Origin: Pseudonocardia sp. ICBG1293
GTDB lineage: Bacteria; Actinomycetota; Actinomycetes; Mycobacteriales; Pseudonocardiaceae
Length of the DNA stretch: 64,000 nt
Assembly: GCF_020131355.1 (NCBI RefSeq)
Contig: NZ_JAHLEL010000022.1
Location: 51,335 to 115,334 of the forward strand
Direction: 5' to 3'
Both the position numbers and the translations under genes were made by a program. Every line of letters begins with the position of its first letter. The stretch's first letter is position 1. Under the pieces are notes generated by a model that was given only the letters and a program-made list of their open reading frames with translations, did no database searches and was not told the DNA's origin. Of the stretch, positions 1 through 9,544 are shown piece by piece.

Positions 1-2602
1 CATGCGCTCGCACGCGCGGTCGAAGAGAGGCTCGATGATCGCGATCGCGTCATCAAGGCGGGAACTGTCGATCTTGGACAAGCGCGTCATCATGATATTC
101 TTGCGGTAACGCTGCGTGACGTTTTGCAGCAGCTCCTGCTCTACGAAAGCCTCGCACCAGGCGCGGATCAGGTCGTATGTCTCCTTGATGAGCGCATCTT
201 GAACTACAGGTTCGGCACTGAGCATCTCCTGCAGTTTGACGTTGATCCGCTTCGCGAGGTCAGCGGGCGTGTCCAACCTCGGCTCGACGTCCGCCGCCAG
301 GATTCCCTTGGTCTCGCCGCCATCGCGGACCTCGTAGATGCGTGTTCGGAGTTTCTTGTTCTGCCGAGCCGCGATGAGCGCCGACGCGAACATAATGTTG
401 TGAGTCAAGACAACGACCTGGTGCGTCTCGGCAAGGTTCTGGATACGAGCCGCGACCTCGTCGAGCCGACGATAGTCGAGACTCGTCACTGGGTCGTCGA
501 AGATCAACGGCGCTTTCGTCCCCCGCATCCGGCTTTCGGCGAGGAAGTCCGCCAACGCCAAGACCTTCTGCTCACCTTCTGAGAGCACAGCGGACGGCTT
601 GTAGGACGCGACCGCCTTCTTACGTTGAGCCTGCCCGCTCCTACCTTGGAATCGGAGCGCGACCTGTGGCGCGCGCAGGCGGGCGCACTCTTCGACGAAG
701 AGCGTCTCGAAGTTCTTGTTCACGAGATCCTCGCTCGCGAGTTTCGACTGCACCGTGAGCTGCTTCGATGCACCGCTCGATATGACACGAGAGAGCTTCT
801 CGAGTTGCTGAGCTCGTCGCGCGCGTCGCACATACTCGCGGGCGGCGGCAAGGTTTCGGTTCAGCTCGATGCGCGCGACGAGCTCCGAGACGGCCCTCTG
901 CTTCTCGGCGAGCGCGGTAGCAGCGTTGGCCTTGTCGTCCGCCATCTGCCGCACGGCGACACTCAGAGTCTCCAGTTCTGTTGACACGGCGATAGCAACC
1001 CCACGTGCATCCTCGCGGAGCGTGCCCTGATTGATTGGCTGTCCGTCAGCGGTGTCCTGCGCGATGACACGCATCGCCCCGAGAACCTCACACGCTTGGT
1101 GTGCCCATGCAGGAGGTATCTCGCGGTCCTGCTGCTCCGAGGCGAACTCGATCGCGCGGGTGAGTTCTGCTTCGTTGACGGTGAACTTCGAAGCCGCCAG
1201 CGTGGCGTTCGCATCTTGCACCTGACGGATGAGCGTCTCGTCCAGGAACGTGCGGTAGCGAGTGAGCAGGTTTAGAGGTCATTTCAGAACGAGGTCGACG
1301 TGTCTGTTGTAGACGACAAGCGGCTATCTGACCTGCCGTTTGATCTGTCGTCGAGGGGTCAATGGAAACTCGACAAGTCGTTCTGAAACGACCTCTTAGA
1401 GCCGTCGGACTGAGTTCCTGCATGCAGTACAAGCAGGAGTCGCCGGTGGCCGGGTAGTGCTCACGGCCAAGGTGCTGTCGATACGAGTCGCCGGCAACGA
1501 TGAAATCTTGCCACTCTTCATCCGGAGTTCCTGGCAGTTCGTCCTGGCTGAAGAGCTGTTCCCGTGCCTCCGCTCTCCGCTGCTCGGCCTGTCCAAGCTT
1601 GGATCGCGCCATCTCATAGGCGGCCGCGTTGAATTTCTGCGCGGCGTTGAGGATGCCGAGCAAGCGTGTGAGTTGCCGCTCCGTCTCCTGAGAACTAGAG
1701 AGGATCGCGTCGAGAGAGTTCGAGCGCAGCGCGGCGACCTCGCCTTCCAGCCGTTCGCGGTCGGACTCCGCGTCATCGGGCAGCGTTGCGAGGGCGTCAA
1801 GTTCCGCAAGGTCGGTGGCGGCACCGAGCGTCTCGATCACGGGGTACACCTTCGTGCCGCGTGCGAACCGTGAGAGTAACGGGTTGCTCCCTGGCGCGAG
1901 GGTGCTCACCTCCGATGCAATCCGCTGCTGCACTCCTTGTATGCCCGTGGCGACGTGAGCAAACAGCGCGAGTTCCGCGGGCGTGTAGACATAGCCCAGG
2001 TCGCTGTCGACATGCAGGGAGACCGCACTGGCGTCGAATACACTGATGCGAGTAAACGGTGTCAGGCCAGCTTCATCGCGCCATCGAACCGACGACTCAG
2101 TGCCGGACAGACGATAGGTGATGTCTGCGCTGGGAGATGACGGAGTGTCGAGATACACGGCGTGTGCGTTCGGCAAGATATCCTCGGCCGTGCGCACGGC
2201 CGATATCCGCTTCAGGATTCGCGCATACCCGGTTTTCCCTGATCCGTTCTGCCCGAACAGCACCGTCAGCTCCGAATCAAAACCGAGTTCCTGGTCCGCA
2301 GCGAGTGCGTTGACACCTTCGATGCTTGCCAGACTGACCAGTTCGAGCGTGTCCTCCTCCGCTGCATCTACCGCCACCAGCTCGAGCTTGGGGATGTCGG
2401 GGGCGTCACTGTCACCGAGACCCTTCTCGGCGAGGAAGGTGGCATACGCGGCGTTCAGCAGGGGGTCACTTGGGGCCTGCCGGGAGAGAATAGTTTCAGC
2501 GGTGAGCTCACGCACCCACGCGTCCTGCCCGTTCGCCCATTCCACCAGCAGGCGTCGGGGCGTCGCATCTCCCAAGTTGACCGAGACCTCATCGGCGGTC
2601 AC
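1..2602 (-). pseudogene. RloC/AAA_13-like ABC ATPase, interrupted by a MITE, 3' end off the window
   Basis: A large P-loop ATPase starts at a GTG (2602) behind a GGAGGT ribosome site. It carries a Walker A FGQNGSGKT (about residue 115), a long coiled-coil-prone middle with a CLYC zinc-hook-like motif (about residue 392), and, after the insertion, an ABC signature LSEGEQ, Walker B PLIFDDPVTSLD and switch histidine VVVLTHN. This order is typical of AAA_13/RloC/PrrC-type SMC-like ATPases, several of which act in phage defence; that role here is inference. The MITE at 1275-1395 shifts the frame after ELSPTAL. Deleting the MITE and one TAA gives an uninterrupted frame of 826 codons to base 1, so the lesion looks recent. 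No partner restriction or nuclease gene is visible; the C-terminus lies outside the window. Confidence 0.85.
1275..1395 (-). mobile_element. 121-bp MITE, copy 1
   Basis: Full-length copy in the GAGGTCATTT-first orientation, flanked by TTA on both sides (1272-1274 and 1396-1398). It sits inside the AAA ATPase gene. The ends are imperfect inverted repeats, GAGGTC(G/A)TTTCAGAACGA, and there is no room for a transposase, so it must move in trans. Confidence 0.97.
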
Positions 2603-3050
2603 GTCTACCTCCGTCCTAGCGAACGGTGTCAGGAGATGCGTGTCACCGATCTATCTTGAACAGTCATGATGCCCGAACTTCGGGGCGGAGCGAAGACGAC
2701 ACGGCGACCACGCCGGCGCAGCCATCGTCGCTTACAACGGCGGTCCGATTCGCTGTGCGCCCGTGCGGCGCGATGGCCCGTGGTCAGGTTGCTCAGCATG
2801 GGCGAAGTTCTGCGACCGGTCGAGCGCGGTCATCGCCATGATGTCAGTGAAGTTGCGGTGACTTTGGTCTTCTACGGGGCCATCTCGTTGCGCAAGATCC
2901 CGTCATTAGGCCGGCGTGACGGTCTGGGTGAGCGGGGCCGGTCGGTCTCGACTGGCGCACGTGCGATATTCCAGATCTGCGGTACTCGTCGTCTGGAGCC
3001 ACTCCAGCGGGCCTGACGGAGGAGTGTCTCGGAGATGAGCGGACTACCAG

Positions 3051-3524
3051 TCACACGTGCAGTTCTGAGCGCTCGCCTCGGGCGATCTGCCCGCGGAACA
3101 CGGCGTCGAACGGGCTGCTCGGCTCGTCGTCGAGCGAATCGACGAACACCGCCACGATCCGGCCGCGCTCTCCCGCCGCGATGCGGTCGAGCATCGCTCG
3201 CCACGCGACCAGGTTCGGATGCCGGTACATGAGCGCGGCCTCCGCCGGTGCCAGGAGATCCACCGCTCTCCGCAGATCCGCGGGCGTCAGATCGTAGGTT
3301 CCCGTGCCAGTACGGCGGCCGGTCACGATGCCGAGCACCAAGGCCGGCAGGCGGTGCAGCCAGCCGACGTTGACCACCGGGAACGACCACGAGACGGCCT
3401 CGTCGGTCGGGACGAACGCGACACCGTAGGCCGCCGTCGGGGTCCAGCCAGGCATCTGAACGGTGAAGCGGTCCACTGCGGCCCGGATCAGCTCTACCGT
3501 TGGCCACTGTTCGTCGAAATTCAT
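3051..3524 (-). CDS. Hypothetical protein
   Basis: 157-residue protein beginning MNFDEQWPTVELIRAAVDRF, with an AAGGG-like ribosome site upstream of the ATG. Composition and GC-rich third positions look like a genuine actinobacterial gene. It appears cytosolic, with no signal peptide or membrane helix. I do not recognise the family. The 450 bases between it and the ATPase start hold nothing I can support. Confidence 0.55.
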   Translation of the reverse strand: MNFDEQWPTVELIRAAVDRFTVQMPGWTPTAAYGVAFVPTDEAVSWSFPVVNVGWLHRLPALVLGIVTGRRTGTGTYDLTPADLRRAVDLLAPAEAALMYRHPNLVAWRAMLDRIAAGERGRIVAVFVDSLDDEPSSPFDAVFRGQIARGERSELHV

Positions 3525-3720
3525 GGCGCACCCTTACCGGTCCGCAGCGGCCGGCCGGTAGTGAGTTTCTGGTCGTCTGGCACCTGTCGCTTGCGATGGC
3601 CGTGGAACAGCCACAGCGGACGGAGCGCCCTACGCAACATCGATGTGTCAGGGCGCCCACTGCCACCGCAGGACCGATCTCATCGAACAGAGGCGCTCCT
3701 GAGATGCGGATACGAGACCC

Positions 3721-3822
3721 GGGATTGTCCGAAGGATCGTGTGTGGCGGTGTTCTTCCCGGCTGAAACGACTCCGCTTCAGGCTGCCGGACCACCGCCAC
3801 ACACGATCGTTCGGACAATCCC
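3721..3822. repeat. 102-bp near-perfect palindrome
   Basis: Arms 3721-3751 and 3792-3822 are 31-bp inverted repeats with one mismatch (GGGATTGTCCGAA... against its complement). The inner 40 bases also show partial pairing (CCGGCTGAA / TTCAGGCTGCCGG). It lies 12 bp past the restored stop codon of the gene at 3835-4351. It could be a bidirectional terminator-like hairpin or a second small palindromic element. Confidence 0.75.
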
Positions 3823-3834
3823 AGTCGGTGCAGC

Positions 3835-4351
3835 TCAGGTGCGGCGCCACCACCAGGGAAGTGACGGATCGGCGGTGGAATTGTTCAGAGTCTTGTTTAG
3901 AGGTCATTTCAGAACGAGGTCGACGTGTCTGTTGTAGACGACAAGCGGCTATCTGACCTGCCGTTTGATCTGTCGTCGAGGGGTCAATGGAAACTCGACA
4001 AGTCGTTCTGAAACGACCTCTTAGGAACCGGGCGTCGAGCTGGGCGATCTGGCGGCGGAGCGATGCGCGACGATGCCGAGGTAGGGCGTGCAGAGCCTGT
4101 TCGAGGACGTCTCGGCTGAACGGGCCGATGAACTGGACCCAGTCGTTGTTCTCTCGCTGGAGCGTGGAACGTGGTTTGAGGGTGACGCGACGCCACGAGA
4201 GAAGATCGGTGTGGACGCTGCCCGAGGTGAGCTGTGGCCGGTCGAGTCGGTCGAGCGCCCGGCTGGTCGAGAGCGGAACACCGTGGATGGCAGTCGGGCG
4301 CGGCTGACGCTGGTTTCTCGCCCGTACCTGGGCGGGGCGCTTACGCGGCAT
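3835..4351 (-). pseudogene. Small basic hypothetical protein, split by a MITE
   Basis: The 5' part encodes an Arg/Pro-rich N-terminus (MPRKRPAQVRARNQRQPRP) and a C-terminal stretch ending LRRQIAQLDARFL, where the MITE at 3900-4020 intervenes. Removing the MITE and one TAA extends the frame to a TGA at 3835-3837, giving a 130-residue protein that ends PSLPWWWRRT. I do not recognise the family. The restored 3' end reads straight into the palindrome, as expected for a gene and its terminator. Confidence 0.6.
3900..4020 (-). mobile_element. 121-bp MITE, copy 2
   Basis: Flanked by TTA at 3897-3899 and 4021-4023; inserted near the 3' end of the small basic hypothetical gene. Confidence 0.97.
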
Positions 4352-4605
4352 GGACCTTCCGGATCGGAGCCATGCAGCCAGCCTCCCAGGATCCGGCGGG
4401 CGCGGGAAGGGCAGGGGAGTCCGCCCTGTTCAGGGGCGTTTCCCGCGGGCGGGTCTACCTCGTGTCGGTCGTCGTGGGCGCCACACCTGGTCGCTTCCGC
4501 CTGTGCGGCTGAGACACGCGATAATCTCCCGTTATCTGACCTATCCCCACGAACCACGAGGTCACAGCCCTGCATCCTCCATATCCGCCCGAAAAATTCC
4601 GGATA

Positions 4606-4924
4606 CTACGGCGCCCCCGAAACGATCGGTAGCTCGATAATATATGCAAGGGCAAGCAGCACGAACAAACTTGCTCCTAAAATGGGATAGGTATCATGCC
4701 TCTTCGGTGATGTCAGCAAAGCTATTAAGAGGTCGTTTCAGAACGACTTGTCGAGTTTCCATTGACCCCTCGACGACAGATCAAACGGCAGGTCAGATAG
4801 CCGCTTGTCGTCTACAACAGACACGTCGACCTCGTTCTGAAATGACCTCTAAGCGCCATATTGCAGCACTTGCCAGCAAGATTCCCAGAAACACTTGCAG
4901 CAGATCAAGTAAGGCGGTCAGCAC
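4606..4924 (-). pseudogene. Two-helix small membrane protein, split by a MITE
   Basis: Too short for routine ORF calling. It reads from a GTG (4922-4924) that overlaps the stop of the ImmA/IrrE gene (GTGCTGA), which suggests translational coupling. Excising the MITE at 4729-4849 plus one TAA gives 64 residues with two hydrophobic segments (LTALLDLLQVFLGILLASAA and ILGASLFVLLALAYIIELP) separated by a short basic loop SPKRHD. Function unknown; the coupling suggests it belongs with the regulator/peptidase pair, perhaps as the membrane component of a small stress or toxin system. Confidence 0.6.
4729..4849 (+). mobile_element. 121-bp MITE, copy 3
   Basis: Flanked by TAA at 4726-4728 and 4850-4852, within the small membrane-protein gene. 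Confidence 0.97.
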
Positions 4925-5439
4925 GGTTGACTCCTCGTGCTCGTGCCGAACGCCGCGTCCATGGGTGTGCATGGCACTTCGCTCTGGAGAGCCGTTCGGC
5001 GAGTGAGTCGTGACGTCAGAAGTGTCGCCACCTCCTCGGCTTCAAGTTCGGCACGAGTACCTATGTAAGAGCGCTGCAAACAAACCTTGACTACCTCCGG
5101 AGGTAGACGTGGGAGAATACTTTGAACTATATCCGCGTCGCCTTCACAGCCGTGCTCTAGTAAGCAGTGACCAATCTCGTGACACACACTGAAGATCTGA
5201 AACTCACGATCGATATCTGGCTCGACCAGGAAGCAATCAACACTTGCGGTCTTGACGTACAGCGCAGTAATCGCCGGAGTCAAAAACACGAACGGAATCA
5301 ACTGAATGGGCCGGCCTCGCGTGACAGCGACGCGCTCACATAAATCATAGACATCCGTTACTTCACCGGACCCGAAGACAGGTGCAACGAGCTTCTCAAC
5401 GCATCTCTTAGCCACAGAATGAGGAGTTAGATACCGCAC
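4918..5439 (-). CDS. ImmA/IrrE-family metallo-endopeptidase
   Basis: 173 residues. The zinc-protease signature HEIGHCLLEH (HExxH, about residue 87) is followed by ELEAEEVATLL, whose glutamates fit the third metal ligand of the family. Known ImmA/IrrE proteins cleave a cognate repressor, often an XRE protein, to induce mobile-element or stress genes. An XRE gene lies about 80 bp upstream on the same strand and a small membrane-protein gene overlaps the 3' end, so an XRE-peptidase switch is likely. Metal dependence and substrate are inferred from family. Confidence 0.85.
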   Translation of the reverse strand: MRYLTPHSVAKRCVEKLVAPVFGSGEVTDVYDLCERVAVTRGRPIQLIPFVFLTPAITALYVKTASVDCFLVEPDIDREFQIFSVCHEIGHCLLEHGCEGDADIVQSILPRLPPEVVKVCLQRSYIGTRAELEAEEVATLLTSRLTRRTALQSEVPCTPMDAAFGTSTRSQPC

Positions 5440-5518
5440 AGTCCTCCTCCTCGAGAGTATAAATCAACTAGATTCATGTCCCTTGAACGAACGAGGCGAC
5501 GCCGCTCTCCACGGGAGA

Positions 5519-6013
5519 CTACTCTCCTCCCTCGTCCAGTGAAAACCTCTTTTGCCAGTCCCGATCACGGCGATTCTGATTAGGCGCCAACGCAACTATC
5601 TCGTAGATCCAATCGCGCATATCCTGCGGCAGATCCACGGCTCGCGCAGCGATTCCACGAATCTTCGCATCCCGCATGGCTGCGAGAAGTTTCAGATCGG
5701 ATAGCACATCGAAAGAATATCGGCCAGAACTGATGAAGTACTCCTCCGGAAGTTCGAAGAACCGAGAAAGTGCCTGGAGATGCCGAACCGTCGGGTTGCG
5801 TCGCTCGCCCGAACGCAGAAGAGAAAGGTAAGTCTCGCTAATGGTAGAGTCATCGTCGAATTTATTCTCGGCTAGCCAACGTACTACTTCTCGATTGGTA
5901 TACGGCTTCCGGCCCGGTGGGTGAATCGACTCGAACGCCTGGTTGATCTTCTCGGCAAGCGTCGGAAGCTGCTGTGAGGCGGGTGGGCTGGTCTCAGGAC
6001 GAGGCTCAGACAT
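5519..6013 (-). CDS. XRE-family transcriptional regulator
   Basis: About 164 residues from the ATG at 6013, chosen because AGAAGG lies at good spacing upstream; a longer frame begins at 6049. The N-terminus is Pro/Ser-rich. It is followed by a helix-turn-helix region (TNREVVRWLAENKFD through TISETYLSLLRSGERRNP) and a dimerisation-like segment containing FELPEEYF. It probably represses its own operon with the ImmA/IrrE gene. The layout resembles SOS- or signal-responsive switches on integrative elements. Confidence 0.8.
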   Translation of the reverse strand: MSEPRPETSPPASQQLPTLAEKINQAFESIHPPGRKPYTNREVVRWLAENKFDDDSTISETYLSLLRSGERRNPTVRHLQALSRFFELPEEYFISSGRYSFDVLSDLKLLAAMRDAKIRGIAARAVDLPQDMRDWIYEIVALAPNQNRRDRDWQKRFSLDEGGE

Positions 6014-6781
6014 CGGTACAGACCTTCTTCTCGGTAGCGGGGTGCTCACGGAATTTCACTGACACGGCTCTCCGCGATGCTCGTGGACGCGAGAGTGATT
6101 GACAAGAGGTGAGGCGACGACGACACTGCAAGAGACCACCCGAGTATCTGCTACCTCGCCGGTGGAGGTGAAGCTTGCGATCCGACGATGACGACGGCCG
6201 GTCGGAGTCGATCGCGAGGATCAGCCCGCGGCGTGACGATCGTGGAGGCCAGCCTGTGACACATGTAGATCACCTGCCCGGGGTCCCAGCACCCCCAGTG
6301 AGGACTCCACAGCACGCGGCCGGTCGGCCAGCCAAGACTCACTGCCGACCGACTGGCCGCTGCCGCTGTCGATCCGGCCCCACCAGCCTCGCACCAGCAG
6401 CAACGACCGCCGCACTGCTCTGTCCCGCCGAGTCCCTCGTCTGAGAGTCTCGTCTACCTTCCGCGTGGTCTCCTCGACGACCGGAACGAGCAACGACACG
6501 ACAGATACGAGTGGCGGCTTACCCGTTACCCGTTGTCCCTGCTCTTCGAGCCATCATGTTCTCGCAAGCATGCTCACGGGCTCGACTCAGGTGGAGGCGC
6601 TCCCGGCTAGCACCACGTTGCTCAGACGAGCGCTCTAATGGAGGGTCTTTCGCGGTCGACACCGTCGAAAGTCCTGCTGTGAGGACGAACGACCTCGGCT
6701 CTCCATGGCAAGCTCGTTCCTCTTTTCACTCTCATCAGTCAGAACTTTCGTATATTTCAGAGCAAGGGCATCGATGCGAGA
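6014..6781. other. No convincing gene
   Basis: Short overlapping frames exist on both strands but none shows a recognisable domain or a good start. The region probably holds the XRE operon promoter at its left side and the LysE promoter at its right side (the stretch before 6782 is locally AT-richer). Confidence 0.4.
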
Positions 6782-7420
6782 ATGACAGACGCGTTCCTCC
6801 AGATGGTTCCCCTTCTCGTGACGTGGGCATTGGTTGTCGCCTCACCCGGGCCGAACTTCGTGAACACCATATACTTCGCGGGCGGCCATTCCGTCGGGGC
6901 GGGAGTGCGCGTAGCCGTAGGAGTTGCTATAGGAACAGCCATCTGGGCGACAGCGGCGAACACAGTACTCGCCAGCCTGTTCTCAGCCGCTCCATGGCTT
7001 GTCCCCACATTACGTGCAGCCGGCGTAGGTTTCCTAGCTTTCCTAGCCTTTCGAATTCTCCGGTCTGCTCTGCATAGTCGACCAGACCCAGAACCAGGCC
7101 CAGAGGCTGAGAGCGGAAAGCCTCCGGGTTCGACCGGCCGGCCACTGATCACTGGCCTTCTTAGCGATCTGGCCAATCCGAAAGCCGCTATATTTTGGTC
7201 AGGAGTGATGGTGACGACGCTACCCGTGACCGCGTCGACCGCCATGCGAACAGCAGCCATCATTTTTGTCACCGCGATTGCATTCACGTGGTACGCGTTT
7301 GTAGCGGTGACGTTCCGAGCAAGTAGCGTCAGGCGGATCTACCGGAAAAATGAACGAACAGTAAATATTGCCGCAGGTATCGCTCTCGCACTGCTCGCGG
7401 TCGGTATAGCAATCACGTAG
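6782..7420 (+). CDS. LysE/RhtB-family exporter
   Basis: 212 residues with about five to six hydrophobic segments and the family hallmark near the N-terminus (VASPGPNFVNTI) plus GLLSDLANPKAAIFW in the middle. LysE/RhtB proteins export amino acids or small amphipathic metabolites across the inner membrane. It lies immediately upstream of the LuxR-type regulator, 13 bp apart, and could export the product or an intermediate of the cluster that follows. The substrate cannot be read from sequence. Confidence 0.88.
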   Translation: MTDAFLQMVPLLVTWALVVASPGPNFVNTIYFAGGHSVGAGVRVAVGVAIGTAIWATAANTVLASLFSAAPWLVPTLRAAGVGFLAFLAFRILRSALHSRPDPEPGPEAESGKPPGSTGRPLITGLLSDLANPKAAIFWSGVMVTTLPVTASTAMRTAAIIFVTAIAFTWYAFVAVTFRASSVRRIYRKNERTVNIAAGIALALLAVGIAIT

Positions 7421-7433
7421 CTCACATCAGTAG

Positions 7434-8174
7434 ATGACTGACCATGAGGGAGTGACTGCTGTGCCCCCGATCGTAGCGGAATCCCCCAGAAGCATTCTGA
7501 TTGTCGACCGCCAGCCGGGGTTCCGACGTAACATCAGGGCCATTCTGGAACCTCGCAACAACGTGCGTATTACTGAGATCGAGTGCGCGTCTCGACTCCT
7601 GTCGTGGGATCTCTCTTCCGTACCCGCAGTCGTAATCATAGGAGTCTCAACTAACGTGGGTGAGGTCTCTCAGGCGATACGGCATGTCAACGAACAAACG
7701 CCTCGAAGCCGTATTGTGGTCTTACTGGAGACCATGGATACGACCGCAGCTGTCGACCTCCTCATAGCCGGCGCGCACGCACTTCTGCCGAAGTACGCAG
7801 GCGCCGATCGCATCCGAGCAGCGCTGCTATTCCTCAGCTGCGCACCTGACCGAGTGATCGACCGCGAAATACTAGATCGGGCGTTGAAAACCGGCACGAT
7901 CGACACAACAACTGACTGCAACGGTCTGGGACAACTCACATCTCGAGAGATGGAAGTGCTCCGGCACGTCAGCGACGGCCGAACAAACCGCCAGATCGCC
8001 TCACTTCTGAACCTGTCCGTGAAGACTGTCGCCAACCACATGTCTTCGATATTCGCGAAGCTTGATGTTACCGACCGGACTCAAGCGGCTTTGCTGATGC
8101 GCTCACCACAGGGAAGTAAAGGATCACATACAGCTCAGATCGTTACGTCGATCGGCCGCCAAACACAAAAGTAA
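7434..8174 (+). CDS. LuxR-type regulator with a degenerate receiver domain
   Basis: 246 residues. An N-terminal CheY-like domain (ILIVDRQPGFRR...) is followed by a LuxR helix-turn-helix (LTSREMEVLRHVSDGRTNRQIA...VKTVANHMSSIFAKLDV). The strand that normally carries the phosphorylated Asp reads VVIIGVS, with Gly in its place, and the acidic pair is reduced to one Asp. Phosphorylation-independent (atypical response regulator) control is therefore likely. No histidine kinase is nearby. It sits just upstream of the biosynthetic genes and is the obvious candidate for pathway-specific activator. Confidence 0.85.
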   Translation: MTDHEGVTAVPPIVAESPRSILIVDRQPGFRRNIRAILEPRNNVRITEIECASRLLSWDLSSVPAVVIIGVSTNVGEVSQAIRHVNEQTPRSRIVVLLETMDTTAAVDLLIAGAHALLPKYAGADRIRAALLFLSCAPDRVIDREILDRALKTGTIDTTTDCNGLGQLTSREMEVLRHVSDGRTNRQIASLLNLSVKTVANHMSSIFAKLDVTDRTQAALLMRSPQGSKGSHTAQIVTSIGRQTQK

Positions 8175-8502
8175 CAGACTCTACTCCCGGCGCCCGGTGG
8201 TTGTGTCACAAACGGTTCATTGAGTACAGTCCGGATTCGGCTGGTCAGCATCGCGACCCATAAGCCAACCCGAGCAAGGCAGCTCCACACCGCGGGAGGA
8301 AGTTAAAGGTGTGGATTACAGATGTGGGGTGCGACTGAACGGCGTAGCGTCGAGTGTCCGAATGGTGGCTCCTAGTGTCCAGGATGAGTATAGGAGATTT
8401 TTCCTATTGAGGCCCGTGCTGGCCCTCGGCAGACTCGAACCCGTCTTCCCCCGGCCTGGTCATATCCGCAGAGGATTCACTTCAGACTCAAGGAGTTCAT
8501 TC
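8175..8502 (+). promoter_or_regulatory. Leader region of the biosynthetic cluster
   Basis: 328 bp without a supported gene. It contains the short palindrome ATAGGAgattttTCCTAT near 8393-8410, a plausible operator, and a strong ribosome site (AAGGAG) before the ATG at 8503. An in-frame extension of the oxygenase upstream to about 8311 exists but has poor coding character. Confidence 0.35.
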
Positions 8503-9462
8503 ATGGCATTGTCTTCCAGTGGGGTCGTGCTCGATCGCTCCGACAGCGCATTCGGTCTGATGCGAGAGTCCAATGACATCCTCGATGACGTAGAGGAACA
8601 GCGGACTCGAATGACGGAGGACGGCTACCTTCTGTTTCGGGACCTCATCGACGCGGATGTAGTCCTCGAAGCGAGGCGAGAGATCCTCCTGAAAATGGCT
8701 ATCGTAGATGAGATCGATTGCATCAATCACGATGTAATGGATGCGATCCAATCGGACCGGGCCGGTCTGCGTCATGTAAACATGATTGCCCTGACCGAGA
8801 GCATCCGAACTGGCCGAGCATACTCCAATGTGGTCCTGAACGACGAGCTCGTGAGGTTCTTATCCGAGTTCGTCGGCGGCTCGGTGGTGTCTTTCGACTT
8901 CCGCTGGCCCCGATTTGTGCGACCAGGAGAGTCCACAGGAGTTCACTGCGACGGACCGTACATCACCCGAGCGACCACAAATCTGTGGTCATGCTGGATC
9001 CCGCTGGGTGACGTACCGATGGTCGAGGGCGGCCTGATGATCCTGGAAGGAAGTCACAAGTCGAAAGCGTTGCAGAAGGACTACGCGACGAAGGATGCAG
9101 ACCGGGAGAACCTCGGCTGGTTGAGCACCAACCCGGTAGAACTACGTGAGCAGCTGGGAGGGCTGTGGCTCACCACGAACTATTTCGTAGGGGATGTCCT
9201 CCTGTTCGGCCCCTATCTTGCACACGCTTCCCTGGACAACAACTCTCCGATCAGTCGATGCCGGCTGTCTTCTGACACTCGATACCAGCTTGAAACCGAA
9301 CCGCTGGACGAGCGCTGGAACGGTGACGTCTCCAATCCGCACGGTGGAGCACAGCGAGTCTTCTTGCCCGGCCTCGCCGACGACGGAAACGTCAACTTCA
9401 CCGATGAGTGGAAACTCGTCGACGAACGCGGCCGCCTGACCGCGGCTGCGACGGCCAGTTAG
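8503..9462 (+). CDS. PhyH-type Fe(II)/2-oxoglutarate dioxygenase
   Basis: 319 residues from the ATG preceded by AAGGAG. It has the phytanoyl-CoA dioxygenase fold signature: the HxD iron ligands in GVHCDGPYI (about residue 149) and a distal His in LAHASLDNN. GGLMILEGSHKS is the usual conserved strand before the second half. Such enzymes hydroxylate or desaturate small molecules or carrier- and peptide-bound residues. It is the first gene of an intact same-strand run that includes a tiny peptide gene and a ThiF enzyme, so a peptide or an amino-acid-derived intermediate is a reasonable substrate. Confidence 0.85.
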   Translation: MALSSSGVVLDRSDSAFGLMRESNDILDDVEEQRTRMTEDGYLLFRDLIDADVVLEARREILLKMAIVDEIDCINHDVMDAIQSDRAGLRHVNMIALTESIRTGRAYSNVVLNDELVRFLSEFVGGSVVSFDFRWPRFVRPGESTGVHCDGPYITRATTNLWSCWIPLGDVPMVEGGLMILEGSHKSKALQKDYATKDADRENLGWLSTNPVELREQLGGLWLTTNYFVGDVLLFGPYLAHASLDNNSPISRCRLSSDTRYQLETEPLDERWNGDVSNPHGGAQRVFLPGLADDGNVNFTDEWKLVDERGRLTAAATAS

Positions 9463-9544
9463 CTCTTTCACCACGAAGCATCCTGACTGCCGGCGAACTG
9501 GCTGGTCAGGGGACCCGCGCACATCGAGAGAAGGACAGAAGAAC

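Noticed and set aside
1457..2669. Several plus-strand ORFs of 60-180 codons over the ATPase gene
   Set aside because: They are complements of the clear ATPase reading frame.
6151..6499. Overlapping short ORFs between the XRE and LysE genes
   Set aside because: No plausible start, domain or codon pattern on either strand.
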